Positions 6,357 to 14,984 of a stretch of DNA of 23,933 bases are shown here, piece by piece. The stretch spans positions 1 to 23,933 of the IMG/VR virus record IMGVR_UViG_3300030108_003438. One strand, given 5' to 3'. Under the pieces are notes generated by a model. It saw only the letters and a list, made by a program, of their open reading frames with translations. It was not told where the DNA came from and searched no databases. The stretch is from a virus. Within the stretch, counting starts at the first letter, position 1; each line of letters opens with the position of its first letter. The position numbers were made by a program, and so were the translations under genes.

Positions 6357-7256
6357 ATGGCTACATTAAATGAAATAGTATATAATATTAAAAGTATTGC
6401 CAATGGTGGCAATAGTGATACTGAGCAAGATTTAAGCTCTAGACAAGTTAAATTTTGGGTACACTATCATAGAGCAAAGCTGTTAAGACAATTAGCAGCA
6501 AGCGGTAGACAGTTGCCTAGTATATGTTTTCAAAATTTTAATGCTAGACAAAACATGGATTATTTTATGAAAGATACTGAATGGGAAACATATGTAGTCG
6601 CAAACACAGCATCTTCATCTGAACTTTTAGTTTTATCTGATAGAACTGCACAATTATCAAATTATACATTTACTCATCCTGTAACTTTTAATGAAGATTT
6701 TTATGGTAGAGATTTTTTTAATTTCGATGTATATGAAGATAATGATGAATATGGCAGATTTATAATAAAATATCCACAGCTTTTAAATATTAATAATAAT
6801 TTTGGTTTTAAAGAATTATATTTAAAATACGGACAATATAGTGCTAATCAAAATCATGCACCTATAGCAGTTCCTGTTGTTTCAAAAGATGAAGTGATAA
6901 ATAAAAAATTTAATCGATTTAGTAATGCAGTGTCACCAGCAGCATATATAGATATGTATTCAGAACCAACAGGGCAAGTTGTAGTTATACAGCAGCTTAG
7001 AAGTGTTTTTAGAGAATCTGTTGGTGGTTATACAGATCCGATACAATATAGAGTCTATGCTAATGTGTGTTTACAAAATCCAACTGAGTTACCTGGTTGG
7101 ACTGATGACGATATATATCCAATACCACAATATTTGGTGCAGGATTTAACACAAAGTGTATTACAAGAACTACAAGCACAATTAGCAGTACCAAGCGATA
7201 GAATATCAGACAATGCAGATACAGCAAAACTTGTACAGCAAAAAGTACAAAGATAA
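6357..7256 (+). CDS. Head-tail connector/ring protein (crAss-like structural family)
   Basis: A 299-residue protein. Its N-terminus MATLNEIVYNIKSIANGG plus SSRQVKFWVHYHRAKLLRQ (residues 27-45) is a signature I associate with crAss-like phage proteins of the portal-proximal ring and tail assembly. Beta-rich segments follow (residues ~60-240). Near the C-terminus is a helix with QYLVQDLTQSVLQELQAQLA (residues ~257-276). It is the first gene after the promoter at 6322-6356, and the next gene overlaps it by 44 nt. No membrane segment or signal peptide. The role is inferred from remembered family pattern and position among connector genes. Confidence 0.6.
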   Translation: MATLNEIVYNIKSIANGGNSDTEQDLSSRQVKFWVHYHRAKLLRQLAASGRQLPSICFQNFNARQNMDYFMKDTEWETYVVANTASSSELLVLSDRTAQLSNYTFTHPVTFNEDFYGRDFFNFDVYEDNDEYGRFIIKYPQLLNINNNFGFKELYLKYGQYSANQNHAPIAVPVVSKDEVINKKFNRFSNAVSPAAYIDMYSEPTGQVVVIQQLRSVFRESVGGYTDPIQYRVYANVCLQNPTELPGWTDDDIYPIPQYLVQDLTQSVLQELQAQLAVPSDRISDNADTAKLVQQKVQR

Positions 7257-7677
7257 ATATGATACAGCAAGAGATATTTATAATAATATAAAAAATCTTG
7301 TTAGCATTAAAGGAGAGTGGTTAAAGGGGCAAAAAAAATATAGAACAAAGAAACTAGATTACAAAACCTATTATGCGGTTATATCTAGATTCTTTGAAAT
7401 ATTGATAAGGGATGTTGTTTTAAGAAATGAGTTAATTCATTTACCATGTGATCTTGGATATGTATACTTAGATAAAAAAGAACACAAAAGAGCATTTCAT
7501 TATCGAGTAGATATAAATGAATCTAATAAAAAAGGTAAACTTGTAAAATATAAAGTACCTATATTAGATGATTATTACTATAAAATAGTTTGGAAAAGAC
7601 CAAAAAAATATAGTAAATGTAAAATTATGCCACTAGGCAATTTTAAAAAACAAATAAATAAATTAAAAACAACATAA
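7213..7677 (+). CDS. Conserved small basic protein of the neck/tail gene cluster
   Basis: A 154-residue protein rich in Lys and Tyr, starting within the last 44 nt of the previous gene; no later Met is available near the N-terminus. The core FFEILIRDVVLRNELIHLPC followed by DLGYVYLDKK (residues ~60-89), and a later YYYKIVWKRP (residues ~121-130), follow a pattern (helix, 'LP-x-x-LGYhhh', then a 'Y-x-W' segment and basic tail) that I recall from crAss-like phages in the same place between ring proteins. Its biochemical role is unknown to me. The overlap suggests translational coupling with the 299-residue gene. Confidence 0.55.
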   Translation: MQIQQNLYSKKYKDKYDTARDIYNNIKNLVSIKGEWLKGQKKYRTKKLDYKTYYAVISRFFEILIRDVVLRNELIHLPCDLGYVYLDKKEHKRAFHYRVDINESNKKGKLVKYKVPILDDYYYKIVWKRPKKYSKCKIMPLGNFKKQINKLKTT

Positions 7678-7678
7678 A

Positions 7679-8140
7679 ATGGCAGATACTGATATTAACG
7701 CAGCCTCGCTTACAGTAACAATTACGGAAGCTTTAGGTGTTGGACATGATGTAACAGCAGACATAAGAGATTTTGCACAAACATTGACGCATACATTTAC
7801 CTCTATTGCTAATGTTTCAAAAAGAGTTATGAAGTTAGAAAATACTAATTTAACAGAAGTTGCTACTTTTGGATCAGGAGAATCGGTAGGAACTTTTAAA
7901 AGAGCATCTGTAAAATATATACGAGTTACTAATTTAGATGGCACAGATGCTTTGCAAGTTGGTTTAGATGATGAAGACTCAGATGCTGCTTATACATCTT
8001 TAGCTCCAGCTACTAGTATCATGTATACTGGAACAACAGTAGAAGGTGGGAATGGAGGAACAACTTTAGATAATGCAACTGCATTAAAAGTAAAAGGGGT
8101 AGCAGGACATCAATTAGAAGTGTTTATAGCTTCTGTTTAA
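7679..8140 (+). CDS. Small beta-rich structural protein
   Basis: A 153-residue protein starting 1 nt after the previous stop codon. Acidic and rich in Thr, Val and Gly, it has repeated beta-strand-like segments: residues 10-17 (SLTVTITE), ~81-100 with KYIRVTNLDGTDALQVGLDD, and a C-terminal strand HQLEVFIAS. The 'hhRhTNLDGTDxLxVGL' part looks like a beta-sandwich subdomain used in virion decoration proteins. Its position between connector genes suggests a neck or tail decoration. No family identified. Confidence 0.5.
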   Translation: MADTDINAASLTVTITEALGVGHDVTADIRDFAQTLTHTFTSIANVSKRVMKLENTNLTEVATFGSGESVGTFKRASVKYIRVTNLDGTDALQVGLDDEDSDAAYTSLAPATSIMYTGTTVEGGNGGTTLDNATALKVKGVAGHQLEVFIASV

Positions 8141-8151
8141 AATAATATATT

Positions 8152-9156
8152 ATGCATGTACCAGTAAATAGAGTATTTAATAATGTAGCACGTAATTTAG
8201 GTTTAGCTAACTATAGTAATAATATAGAAACTTGGGCTGAATGGGCTTTTGAAGCTGAACAATATATAGGCAGTAATAAAACATTTCTTGAAAAAGAAAT
8301 AACATATCACAATGCTTTACCAGCAAAAGCAACAGCAAAAATCGAATTTGATGAAAATCCTGCTGAAAAATCTTTTATTAAAATAAATGATATAAGATTT
8401 ACTTTTAGAACAATAGCTAATGTTATTGATAATGATGATACTATAATTGGTATTGGAGTTAACTTAGATACAACATTAGGAAATTTTGTAGATAAATTAA
8501 ACAACTCTTATTATTATGGTGTTAAAGGTATTAAGGTTGAACATAGCACTGGCGATAGTTTTATTACATTATCAGCTGGAAGATCTGGAGATATAGGAAA
8601 TAATATTACATTAGAAACAAATGGAGTTGGAAAAATTACAAAGTTTTTTTCTGGTGGTAAAGAAAGAATACACAATAAACAAATAAAATTACCTAATAAT
8701 ATGGTAAAGCTTTTAAGTATTAGAGCTGGAGATAGTATACTAACACCAACAAGTTCTAAATTTAAAAGTAGAGTTTCTGATCAATTAAATAGATATTATA
8801 TTAATGGTAATAGAGTTAATTTTTCTGCAGATTATACAAATGAAGATATTGTAGTAAGTTATTTAGCTGTTCCTTTAGGATCAGAAGGATACCCAATGAT
8901 ATTGCAAGGACATGAAGAGGCAATAGCTTTTTATATAATGTGGAAATATAAATCAGTTGGATATTATGCTGGAGAAGTTCCTCAATATATAGTTAAAGAT
9001 TTAGAAAGAAGATGGTATCAATTATGTGCTAAAGTTAGAGGTGATGACAATATGCCTAACTCAGCAGAGCTTTTAAAAATTGGAAAGTTATGGAATGCTC
9101 GTGTGCCAGTTACATCACACAATCCACCACTTTATGATGGTTTAAATAGTTACTAA
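8152..9156 (+). CDS. Ring/tail-tube adaptor protein with an inserted beta-domain
   Basis: A 334-residue protein. Residues 1-53 and ~174-323 together resemble the crAss-like ring (tail tubular-like) protein. They comprise an N-terminal helix with TWAEWAFEAEQYIG; strands KQIKLPNNMVKLLSI (177-191) and YYINGNRVNFS (215-225); PLGSEGYPMI (241-250); a helical stretch through YYAGEVPQYIVKDLERRWYQ; and a final KIGKLWNARVP. Between them (residues ~55-172) lies an extra Gly/Thr-rich beta segment with IKINDIRFTFRT, a DTTLGNFVDKLN helix and GRSGDIGNNITLETNG, of the kind found in other phage tail proteins. The stop overlaps the next start (TAATG). Ring role by pattern; domain insertion is an inference. Confidence 0.65.
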   Translation: MHVPVNRVFNNVARNLGLANYSNNIETWAEWAFEAEQYIGSNKTFLEKEITYHNALPAKATAKIEFDENPAEKSFIKINDIRFTFRTIANVIDNDDTIIGIGVNLDTTLGNFVDKLNNSYYYGVKGIKVEHSTGDSFITLSAGRSGDIGNNITLETNGVGKITKFFSGGKERIHNKQIKLPNNMVKLLSIRAGDSILTPTSSKFKSRVSDQLNRYYINGNRVNFSADYTNEDIVVSYLAVPLGSEGYPMILQGHEEAIAFYIMWKYKSVGYYAGEVPQYIVKDLERRWYQLCAKVRGDDNMPNSAELLKIGKLWNARVPVTSHNPPLYDGLNSY

Positions 9157-12100
9157 TGGCAGGACAAAAAAGTAAAGCAACAGGTTTTTCAAAAGGACTT
9201 ATTAGTGATGTAGATCCTAGATATCAGTTAGAAGGATCATACAGAGATGCTATGAATGTAAAGCTTGTAAACAATGAAGGCACAACTTTTACAATAGAAA
9301 ATATAAATGGCAATAAACAAGTAGTAGATTTAGATGATATAGCTAAAGATTTTTTAGATAGTTATATTCCAGGAGGAACTAGTGGTGTTCCAAACAAATA
9401 CTTTCAAGACATAGGAGGAAAACCTTTTGATGTTGGTGATTCAGCTGGAAACAATGTGCCTATGCGTGGAGCAGCTAATATTGTGGGACATTTTTCATTT
9501 AAAAATCAATTATTTTTAATTGTTTGCGGCTATATTGGTTACGGAGAAACATTTGGATCAACGGCTACAGGAGATTTTAGAACAGCATTTTTTCTTTTAG
9601 ATTTTAATGATAAAGGAGAAGTTATGAAGTGTACTGATATGAGAGTGGCATATAATCCTACAAGCGGTGTCAATCAATTTCCAAATTTAAATATGGATCC
9701 CTTAGTAAAATGTAGGGTAGAAGGCATTATAGAAAATGAAGCAATATCAAGAGTATATTGGACTGATAATATTAATCCCCTTAGAACTTTAAGTTTAAAA
9801 GATCCAGACATACATACAATGGAGCCACAAGAGCTTGATATTATACCAAAATCTAACCATAGTCAAATTGTTGTTACACAAATGATTAGTGGTAATTTAA
9901 GAGCAGGTGTTTATCAATATTGTTATAAATATCAAACTGATACAGGTGCAGAATCTGGAATCTCACCTTTTAGTAATATGTATCATATATCTAATTCTAA
10001 TAGTCAATCTTATACAACATATTCAGGTAGTCCAGCTGGTGAAATATCTACAGATGGTTTTAACTGTAAAGTTTCAAATTTAGATGATAGATATGATTCA
10101 ATAAAAGTTTTTGCTTTATATTATCCAACAGAAAATACACCTCCATTAGTTGGTGAAATTGGTGTTTTTGATATCAACAATAGTAATGAAGCGTTTTTTT
10201 CACATACAAGTTTTAATGAATCTATAGATGATGGTGTAGCACAAATACTGATACCATCAAATACATGGGATATATGTAAAGATATAGCAATAAAAGATAA
10301 TGTATTATTTGCAGCTAATCTTCGTAGTAAAAAAAATTATATATCTGAAAAAGAATGGAATGTAAAAATACTTAGATATAATATTGATTCGAATCAAGGA
10401 ATGTTAACTTGTAATGATGATACTGTATTTGATTACTATATAAATAGTAGCACAAATAGTGTTTATAATATTGATGATGTAGTTACAGGAGATTCGGTTC
10501 GTAGTAGTGCAGCAAATACAGGATATACATCTGTTAATCTTGCCTCGGATAATAACCATATTGCACACAGATATTTACCAACAAAAGCACAAGATGTACA
10601 ATGGAAAGATGGTGATTTTGATGGTGGCACTGGAAGTAATGTTTATGATAATAAAGATCGAAGGGTATTAGGCGGTGCTAGTTATGGTTATTACGGTACA
10701 TCAGATGGAGCTCCAGCTACAAATCTTTTAGGAGGTGTTCAAATGTCTTTTAGGCAAGTACCAAAGGTGGCTGATAATATTGATAATAGAGGTGGAAATA
10801 ATGATGGTAGTTCTATTTTCTTTGCAGCACAAACTGTTAATGAATCTATACAAACAGATAATTTAGTTGGAAATTCTGGTGCAACAAATAATACTGATAC
10901 AGAATATGTAGCAACTATGTCTATGGGTGCTAATAAAGATCCAATGGCAGCAGGAACAAAAAGAGGATATCAAAGGGGAGAAACATATAGATTTGGAGTT
11001 TTGATTTATGATCTTAACGGTGATCCTGGTAATGTTCTTTGGATGGGTGATATACAAATGCCAGACCATCATGATATAAACTGGGAGTTAGATTTAGACG
11101 CTACTCAATTAGGTCGTGATGCGGCTAATAGCAATACAGTATATAGGCAAAATCCTTTAGTACAAGATTATAGATTATCATCAAATGGTAGTGCTGTTGT
11201 ACCAGGATCTTCTGTTATGTATGATAACTCTACAGATAATTCTAATCATAAACAAGATCCATTTACTCCAGAAGGGATTGCTGGACTACATGTAACATTT
11301 GATTTAGCAGTTGATTTTACTTTTAAAATTCCTGCACATGTTAGAGAAAAAATATCAGGATTTAGAGTTGTTAGAGCAGAAAGAACAGAATCTGATCGTA
11401 GTATTTTACAATCAGGATTAGTAAATCAAACAATAAACTATGGTGATCCTGATAATCAATCTAATGGATATATTACTTCAACAGATGCAACTATATTTGC
11501 AGATCCCGTAGAACAAGGAGATACAGATATTATTACAGCTGATGAGGTTTGTGAGGTATATGATACAAATTTAAATGGATATGTTGGAATATCATGTGGA
11601 TCCAATATGGTTATAGGACAAGCTTCTAATTTAAATAGATATCTAAATGAATGCGATGCAGCATCTAATGGAAATTTTCATTCTCATTCGGGTGAATTTG
11701 GAAGTTTACAATACTACGTAAGAAATACAGACCCCTCACAAGGCAATTCTCCTTGGCACAGATTTAGTGGTTTTCAAAGAAAAGTTGGAGTTTTATATTC
11801 ACCAGATAGTGCATTTGGTGTAAGACCATATAGTCATAGATCAGAATCTTTTATTAGAGTTCAATCAGTATTAAAATTATATGATCAAAGAAGATATGAT
11901 CATCATGATATGAATACAAATGCTGATGGAAGATTATCTTGGGGATATGCTACAACTGCTTATTCAAATGGAGGTATAGCAACAATTGCTACAGCCCAAA
12001 ACTATGATAATTTACATTTTTCAACAAGAAAAGAAACAGATTCTGCTAATTCAGCAGGAGTTATGGTAGGAAAATGTTATGTATTTGATACTTATTATGC

Positions 12101-14984
12101 ACACTATATAACAAATTATAGCAATTATAATTCTTTATCAAATAGTACAGGAGCTTTATATGTTAGAAATCATGGATCTGTAGATAATAATGATATGTTT
12201 GCTTCTTCCTATCAACCTGGTGGAGTAACACAACCAACTGATGATCCTCTTTTTACCTCTGATTTTGGTGGTGGTGCACAAGACATTCAAGGTGGTAGTG
12301 TTCAAAAAACATTAAGATGGATTACTAGCATATCAAATTCAAAAGAAATTGGTGATGGAGAGTTTGTAGGTAAAGGATTTTTTTCAGATAATGATGGAAA
12401 TGCTAGTGATGAGTATCCATGGAATAGAGGGTTTTCTAATTTTGCTTTAGGCAAATACTATTGGAATGGTGCTAGTGCATGGAAATCTTATGCAAAATTT
12501 GGAAAAAATATAGATGAAAACGATGACTATTCATCTATTAGCACTGTACAAATGGGAACAAGATCAATACTACTTTATAGTATGACTAATTGGACAGGTG
12601 TAAAAGATGTTGGATATGTTTGTGATGCTAATGATTTTACTCGTAATAAAATAAATAATCCACTAATAATTAATAATAATAGTACAGATCATAGAATGGA
12701 TGACACATATATTCCTTACTATAATTATGTAAATATTGTAATTGCAAATGATGGACAATATGGTGGAAGAAATCAAGCAGCTATAAATTCAACAAGGTGG
12801 ATTATAGCTGGTAATTATCATCCGATAAACATTCAAAATCAACATCAACACAGTACAGTTTTTGGTGGAGATACATTTGTAAATTTATATTCACATCAAA
12901 TTACAACATGTCCATTTCCAGAAAAATCTTTTGCAAAATGGTTAGTATTTCCTGTAGAGTCAGTTGTTAATACTGATATGAGAGGTGGATATCATTTAGG
13001 AGCAAATGATCATATAGAGGGTTTTGATCAACAAACACCTCCATTTAGTAATGATTGGCTATATAATGCAACATATTCTCAACAAAATAATCTAAAAAGT
13101 TTTTTAACTATTGATGAAGAAGATGTTACAGTAACAGAATTACCTAATGAAATAGCTTATTCAAAAACAAAATTATCAGGTGATCAAACTGATGCATTTA
13201 GAGTTTTTCCAATATTTAATTTTTACGATGTTGAAGCAATATATGGTCAAATAAATAGAATTATTAATTATAATAATGAAATACATTTTTTCCAAGAAAA
13301 AGCTTTTGGACAATTACTTGTAAATCCAAGAACATTTATATCAGATGCTAGTGGTGTACAATCTTTATTTACAGGATCTGGTGATACTATAGAATCACAT
13401 CAATATATATCTGTAAAATATGGTACAAAACATATGCATAGTGTTATAGCTAGTGAAAGAAATTTATATTTCTTTGATGTAGATTTTGCAAAGTTTTTAA
13501 AATATGGAACAGATAAAAAACTTGTATCTATATCAGATGATTTAGGAACAAAAGATATATTTGAAAGAGCTTGTAAATATGGTAGATTAAAACTAGAAGA
13601 TAGATATCATAAGCATCCAAGAGTAAGTTTACAAGATATGCCTTTATATTTTATTGGTATACATGCTGGTTTTGATTATTTTGAAAATACTTTATATATG
13701 ACCTTTTTGGATAGACTATCTATAGATGAACTTGACAGGGCTAACTATCCAACAGGAAAATATATAGTTAATGTAAATACTCCAGCTGATAGTGCTGGTG
13801 CTTACAGTATAGATCCAGAAGATCCTAATAAAGTAAGTCAAGATGGTTTTTCTACTAGAGCTATTTACAATACTACAATAGCTTATAGTGAAGATTTAGA
13901 CGCTGTGATAAGCAAATATTCATGTTATCCGCAACAATGGATACAACATCAAGGATCTTTGTATACTCCAAAAAGTAGATTACCTTGGTTTGCATACGAT
14001 AGCAATGGTAATATTGATCATGGTTATCATCATTCTACAACATCATCACCTGTATTTGGGGCATCATTAATTGGTTCATATGGCAATATTCCTAATTTTA
14101 AATACAATATGGCTAATTATATATTTTATTCACATGAGCTTAGTAGAGGATCTGTACAGTTGTGGAAATGGAACGATGAAGATGTAGACAAAACAGTATA
14201 TTTTGATGATGTTTTGTTACACGCTGCAGATGATAGTTCAAACCCAACAGATAATACTTTTGATGCTACAATAGGTTATCCTTTAGTAATGAAAGTTATT
14301 AACTCTAGTACTTTTTTAGATGATAATGGAGATTATAATGGAGGTTTACAATTAATAGATCTAGGTGATGCTGATGGAACTAATGTAGAATTTAAAACTG
14401 ATGCAGGTGTTGTAATTGGTGAATATGACACAACAACACAAATAGTTACAATTATAAATGATACTAGTTTAAGTTCAGGAACTTTATTAAAAAGTGATGC
14501 ACCTATTGGTGAGGCAAAAGTTATTCACAAATCTTATGTTGAAAAAGTAATTAACGATTTACCACAAGAAAATAAAAAGTTTGATAACTTAAATGTAGTT
14601 AGCACAGTAGGTAAATTAGACAGGGAGTTTAAAAATTTATACGGTCAAGGTAATAAACTTCTAACACAAAGAGGTATACAATCAACTGATTCAGGTGTAT
14701 ATTTTGAATCTTTAGAATTTGTAACTGATTTTGTGCAATCGGGTTTAATAGATATTGCAACTAACGATAGACCTACTTATCCAACACAAACAGATTTTAC
14801 AGATGTGTTACATAAATATAGAGAGGGAGTTTTAAGAATACCGCTTCGTTATTCTAATGTTGGAGATGGTGAAACAAATCCAAGAATTACAGGAACGTAT
14901 TTAAGAGTAAGGGTATCAGCAAGAACCACAGAAAAATTTAATATATTTGCAATATTGGCAAAATACAGAAAATCTTATAACTAA
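9156..14984 (+). CDS. Giant tail protein, crAss-like stabilization/muzzle type
   Basis: A 1942-residue protein, the largest in the window, likely the end of the short tail that plugs the DNA channel and opens on infection. Signatures I recall from the crAss-like 'stabilization' family appear in order. They are FSKGLISDVDPRYQLEGSYR (11-30) followed by DAMNVKLVN; LRAGVYQYCYKYQTDTGAES (~248-267); YRFGVLIYDLNGDP and WMGDIQMP (~610-636); RIINYNNEIHFFQEKAFGQL and VNPRTFI (~1368-1395); HQYISVKYGTKHMHSV (~1415-1430) followed by YFFDV; and a C-terminal RIPLRYSN ... TYLRVRVS ... FAILAKYR. It is beta-rich, with many Asn/Asp-Gly turns and no membrane helix. The middle, about residues 640-1350, does not match anything I recognise and may be lineage-specific. 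Both ends are joined to neighbours by TAATG overlaps. Confidence 0.72.
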   Translation: MAGQKSKATGFSKGLISDVDPRYQLEGSYRDAMNVKLVNNEGTTFTIENINGNKQVVDLDDIAKDFLDSYIPGGTSGVPNKYFQDIGGKPFDVGDSAGNNVPMRGAANIVGHFSFKNQLFLIVCGYIGYGETFGSTATGDFRTAFFLLDFNDKGEVMKCTDMRVAYNPTSGVNQFPNLNMDPLVKCRVEGIIENEAISRVYWTDNINPLRTLSLKDPDIHTMEPQELDIIPKSNHSQIVVTQMISGNLRAGVYQYCYKYQTDTGAESGISPFSNMYHISNSNSQSYTTYSGSPAGEISTDGFNCKVSNLDDRYDSIKVFALYYPTENTPPLVGEIGVFDINNSNEAFFSHTSFNESIDDGVAQILIPSNTWDICKDIAIKDNVLFAANLRSKKNYISEKEWNVKILRYNIDSNQGMLTCNDDTVFDYYINSSTNSVYNIDDVVTGDSVRSSAANTGYTSVNLASDNNHIAHRYLPTKAQDVQWKDGDFDGGTGSNVYDNKDRRVLGGASYGYYGTSDGAPATNLLGGVQMSFRQVPKVADNIDNRGGNNDGSSIFFAAQTVNESIQTDNLVGNSGATNNTDTEYVATMSMGANKDPMAAGTKRGYQRGETYRFGVLIYDLNGDPGNVLWMGDIQMPDHHDINWELDLDATQLGRDAANSNTVYRQNPLVQDYRLSSNGSAVVPGSSVMYDNSTDNSNHKQDPFTPEGIAGLHVTFDLAVDFTFKIPAHVREKISGFRVVRAERTESDRSILQSGLVNQTINYGDPDNQSNGYITSTDATIFADPVEQGDTDIITADEVCEVYDTNLNGYVGISCGSNMVIGQASNLNRYLNECDAASNGNFHSHSGEFGSLQYYVRNTDPSQGNSPWHRFSGFQRKVGVLYSPDSAFGVRPYSHRSESFIRVQSVLKLYDQRRYDHHDMNTNADGRLSWGYATTAYSNGGIATIATAQNYDNLHFSTRKETDSANSAGVMVGKCYVFDTYYAHYITNYSNYNSLSNSTGALYVRNHGSVDNNDMFASSYQPGGVTQPTDDPLFTSDFGGGAQDIQGGSVQKTLRWITSISNSKEIGDGEFVGKGFFSDNDGNASDEYPWNRGFSNFALGKYYWNGASAWKSYAKFGKNIDENDDYSSISTVQMGTRSILLYSMTNWTGVKDVGYVCDANDFTRNKINNPLIINNNSTDHRMDDTYIPYYNYVNIVIANDGQYGGRNQAAINSTRWIIAGNYHPINIQNQHQHSTVFGGDTFVNLYSHQITTCPFPEKSFAKWLVFPVESVVNTDMRGGYHLGANDHIEGFDQQTPPFSNDWLYNATYSQQNNLKSFLTIDEEDVTVTELPNEIAYSKTKLSGDQTDAFRVFPIFNFYDVEAIYGQINRIINYNNEIHFFQEKAFGQLLVNPRTFISDASGVQSLFTGSGDTIESHQYISVKYGTKHMHSVIASERNLYFFDVDFAKFLKYGTDKKLVSISDDLGTKDIFERACKYGRLKLEDRYHKHPRVSLQDMPLYFIGIHAGFDYFENTLYMTFLDRLSIDELDRANYPTGKYIVNVNTPADSAGAYSIDPEDPNKVSQDGFSTRAIYNTTIAYSEDLDAVISKYSCYPQQWIQHQGSLYTPKSRLPWFAYDSNGNIDHGYHHSTTSSPVFGASLIGSYGNIPNFKYNMANYIFYSHELSRGSVQLWKWNDEDVDKTVYFDDVLLHAADDSSNPTDNTFDATIGYPLVMKVINSSTFLDDNGDYNGGLQLIDLGDADGTNVEFKTDAGVVIGEYDTTTQIVTIINDTSLSSGTLLKSDAPIGEAKVIHKSYVEKVINDLPQENKKFDNLNVVSTVGKLDREFKNLYGQGNKLLTQRGIQSTDSGVYFESLEFVTDFVQSGLIDIATNDRPTYPTQTDFTDVLHKYREGVLRIPLRYSNVGDGETNPRITGTYLRVRVSARTTEKFNIFAILAKYRKSYN

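Noticed and set aside
7663-7944. 93-codon open frame on the minus strand
   Set aside because: Fully antisense to the 153-residue gene and the end of the 154-residue gene, with no supporting promoter or motif; other minus-strand frames are rejected for the same reason.
14942-14949. TATATTTG resembling a -7 promoter element, 34 nt before the ATG at 14984
   Set aside because: It lies inside the giant tail gene, lacks a TTG at the -33 position, and such matches (others near 3075 and 11490) are expected by chance in AT-rich DNA.
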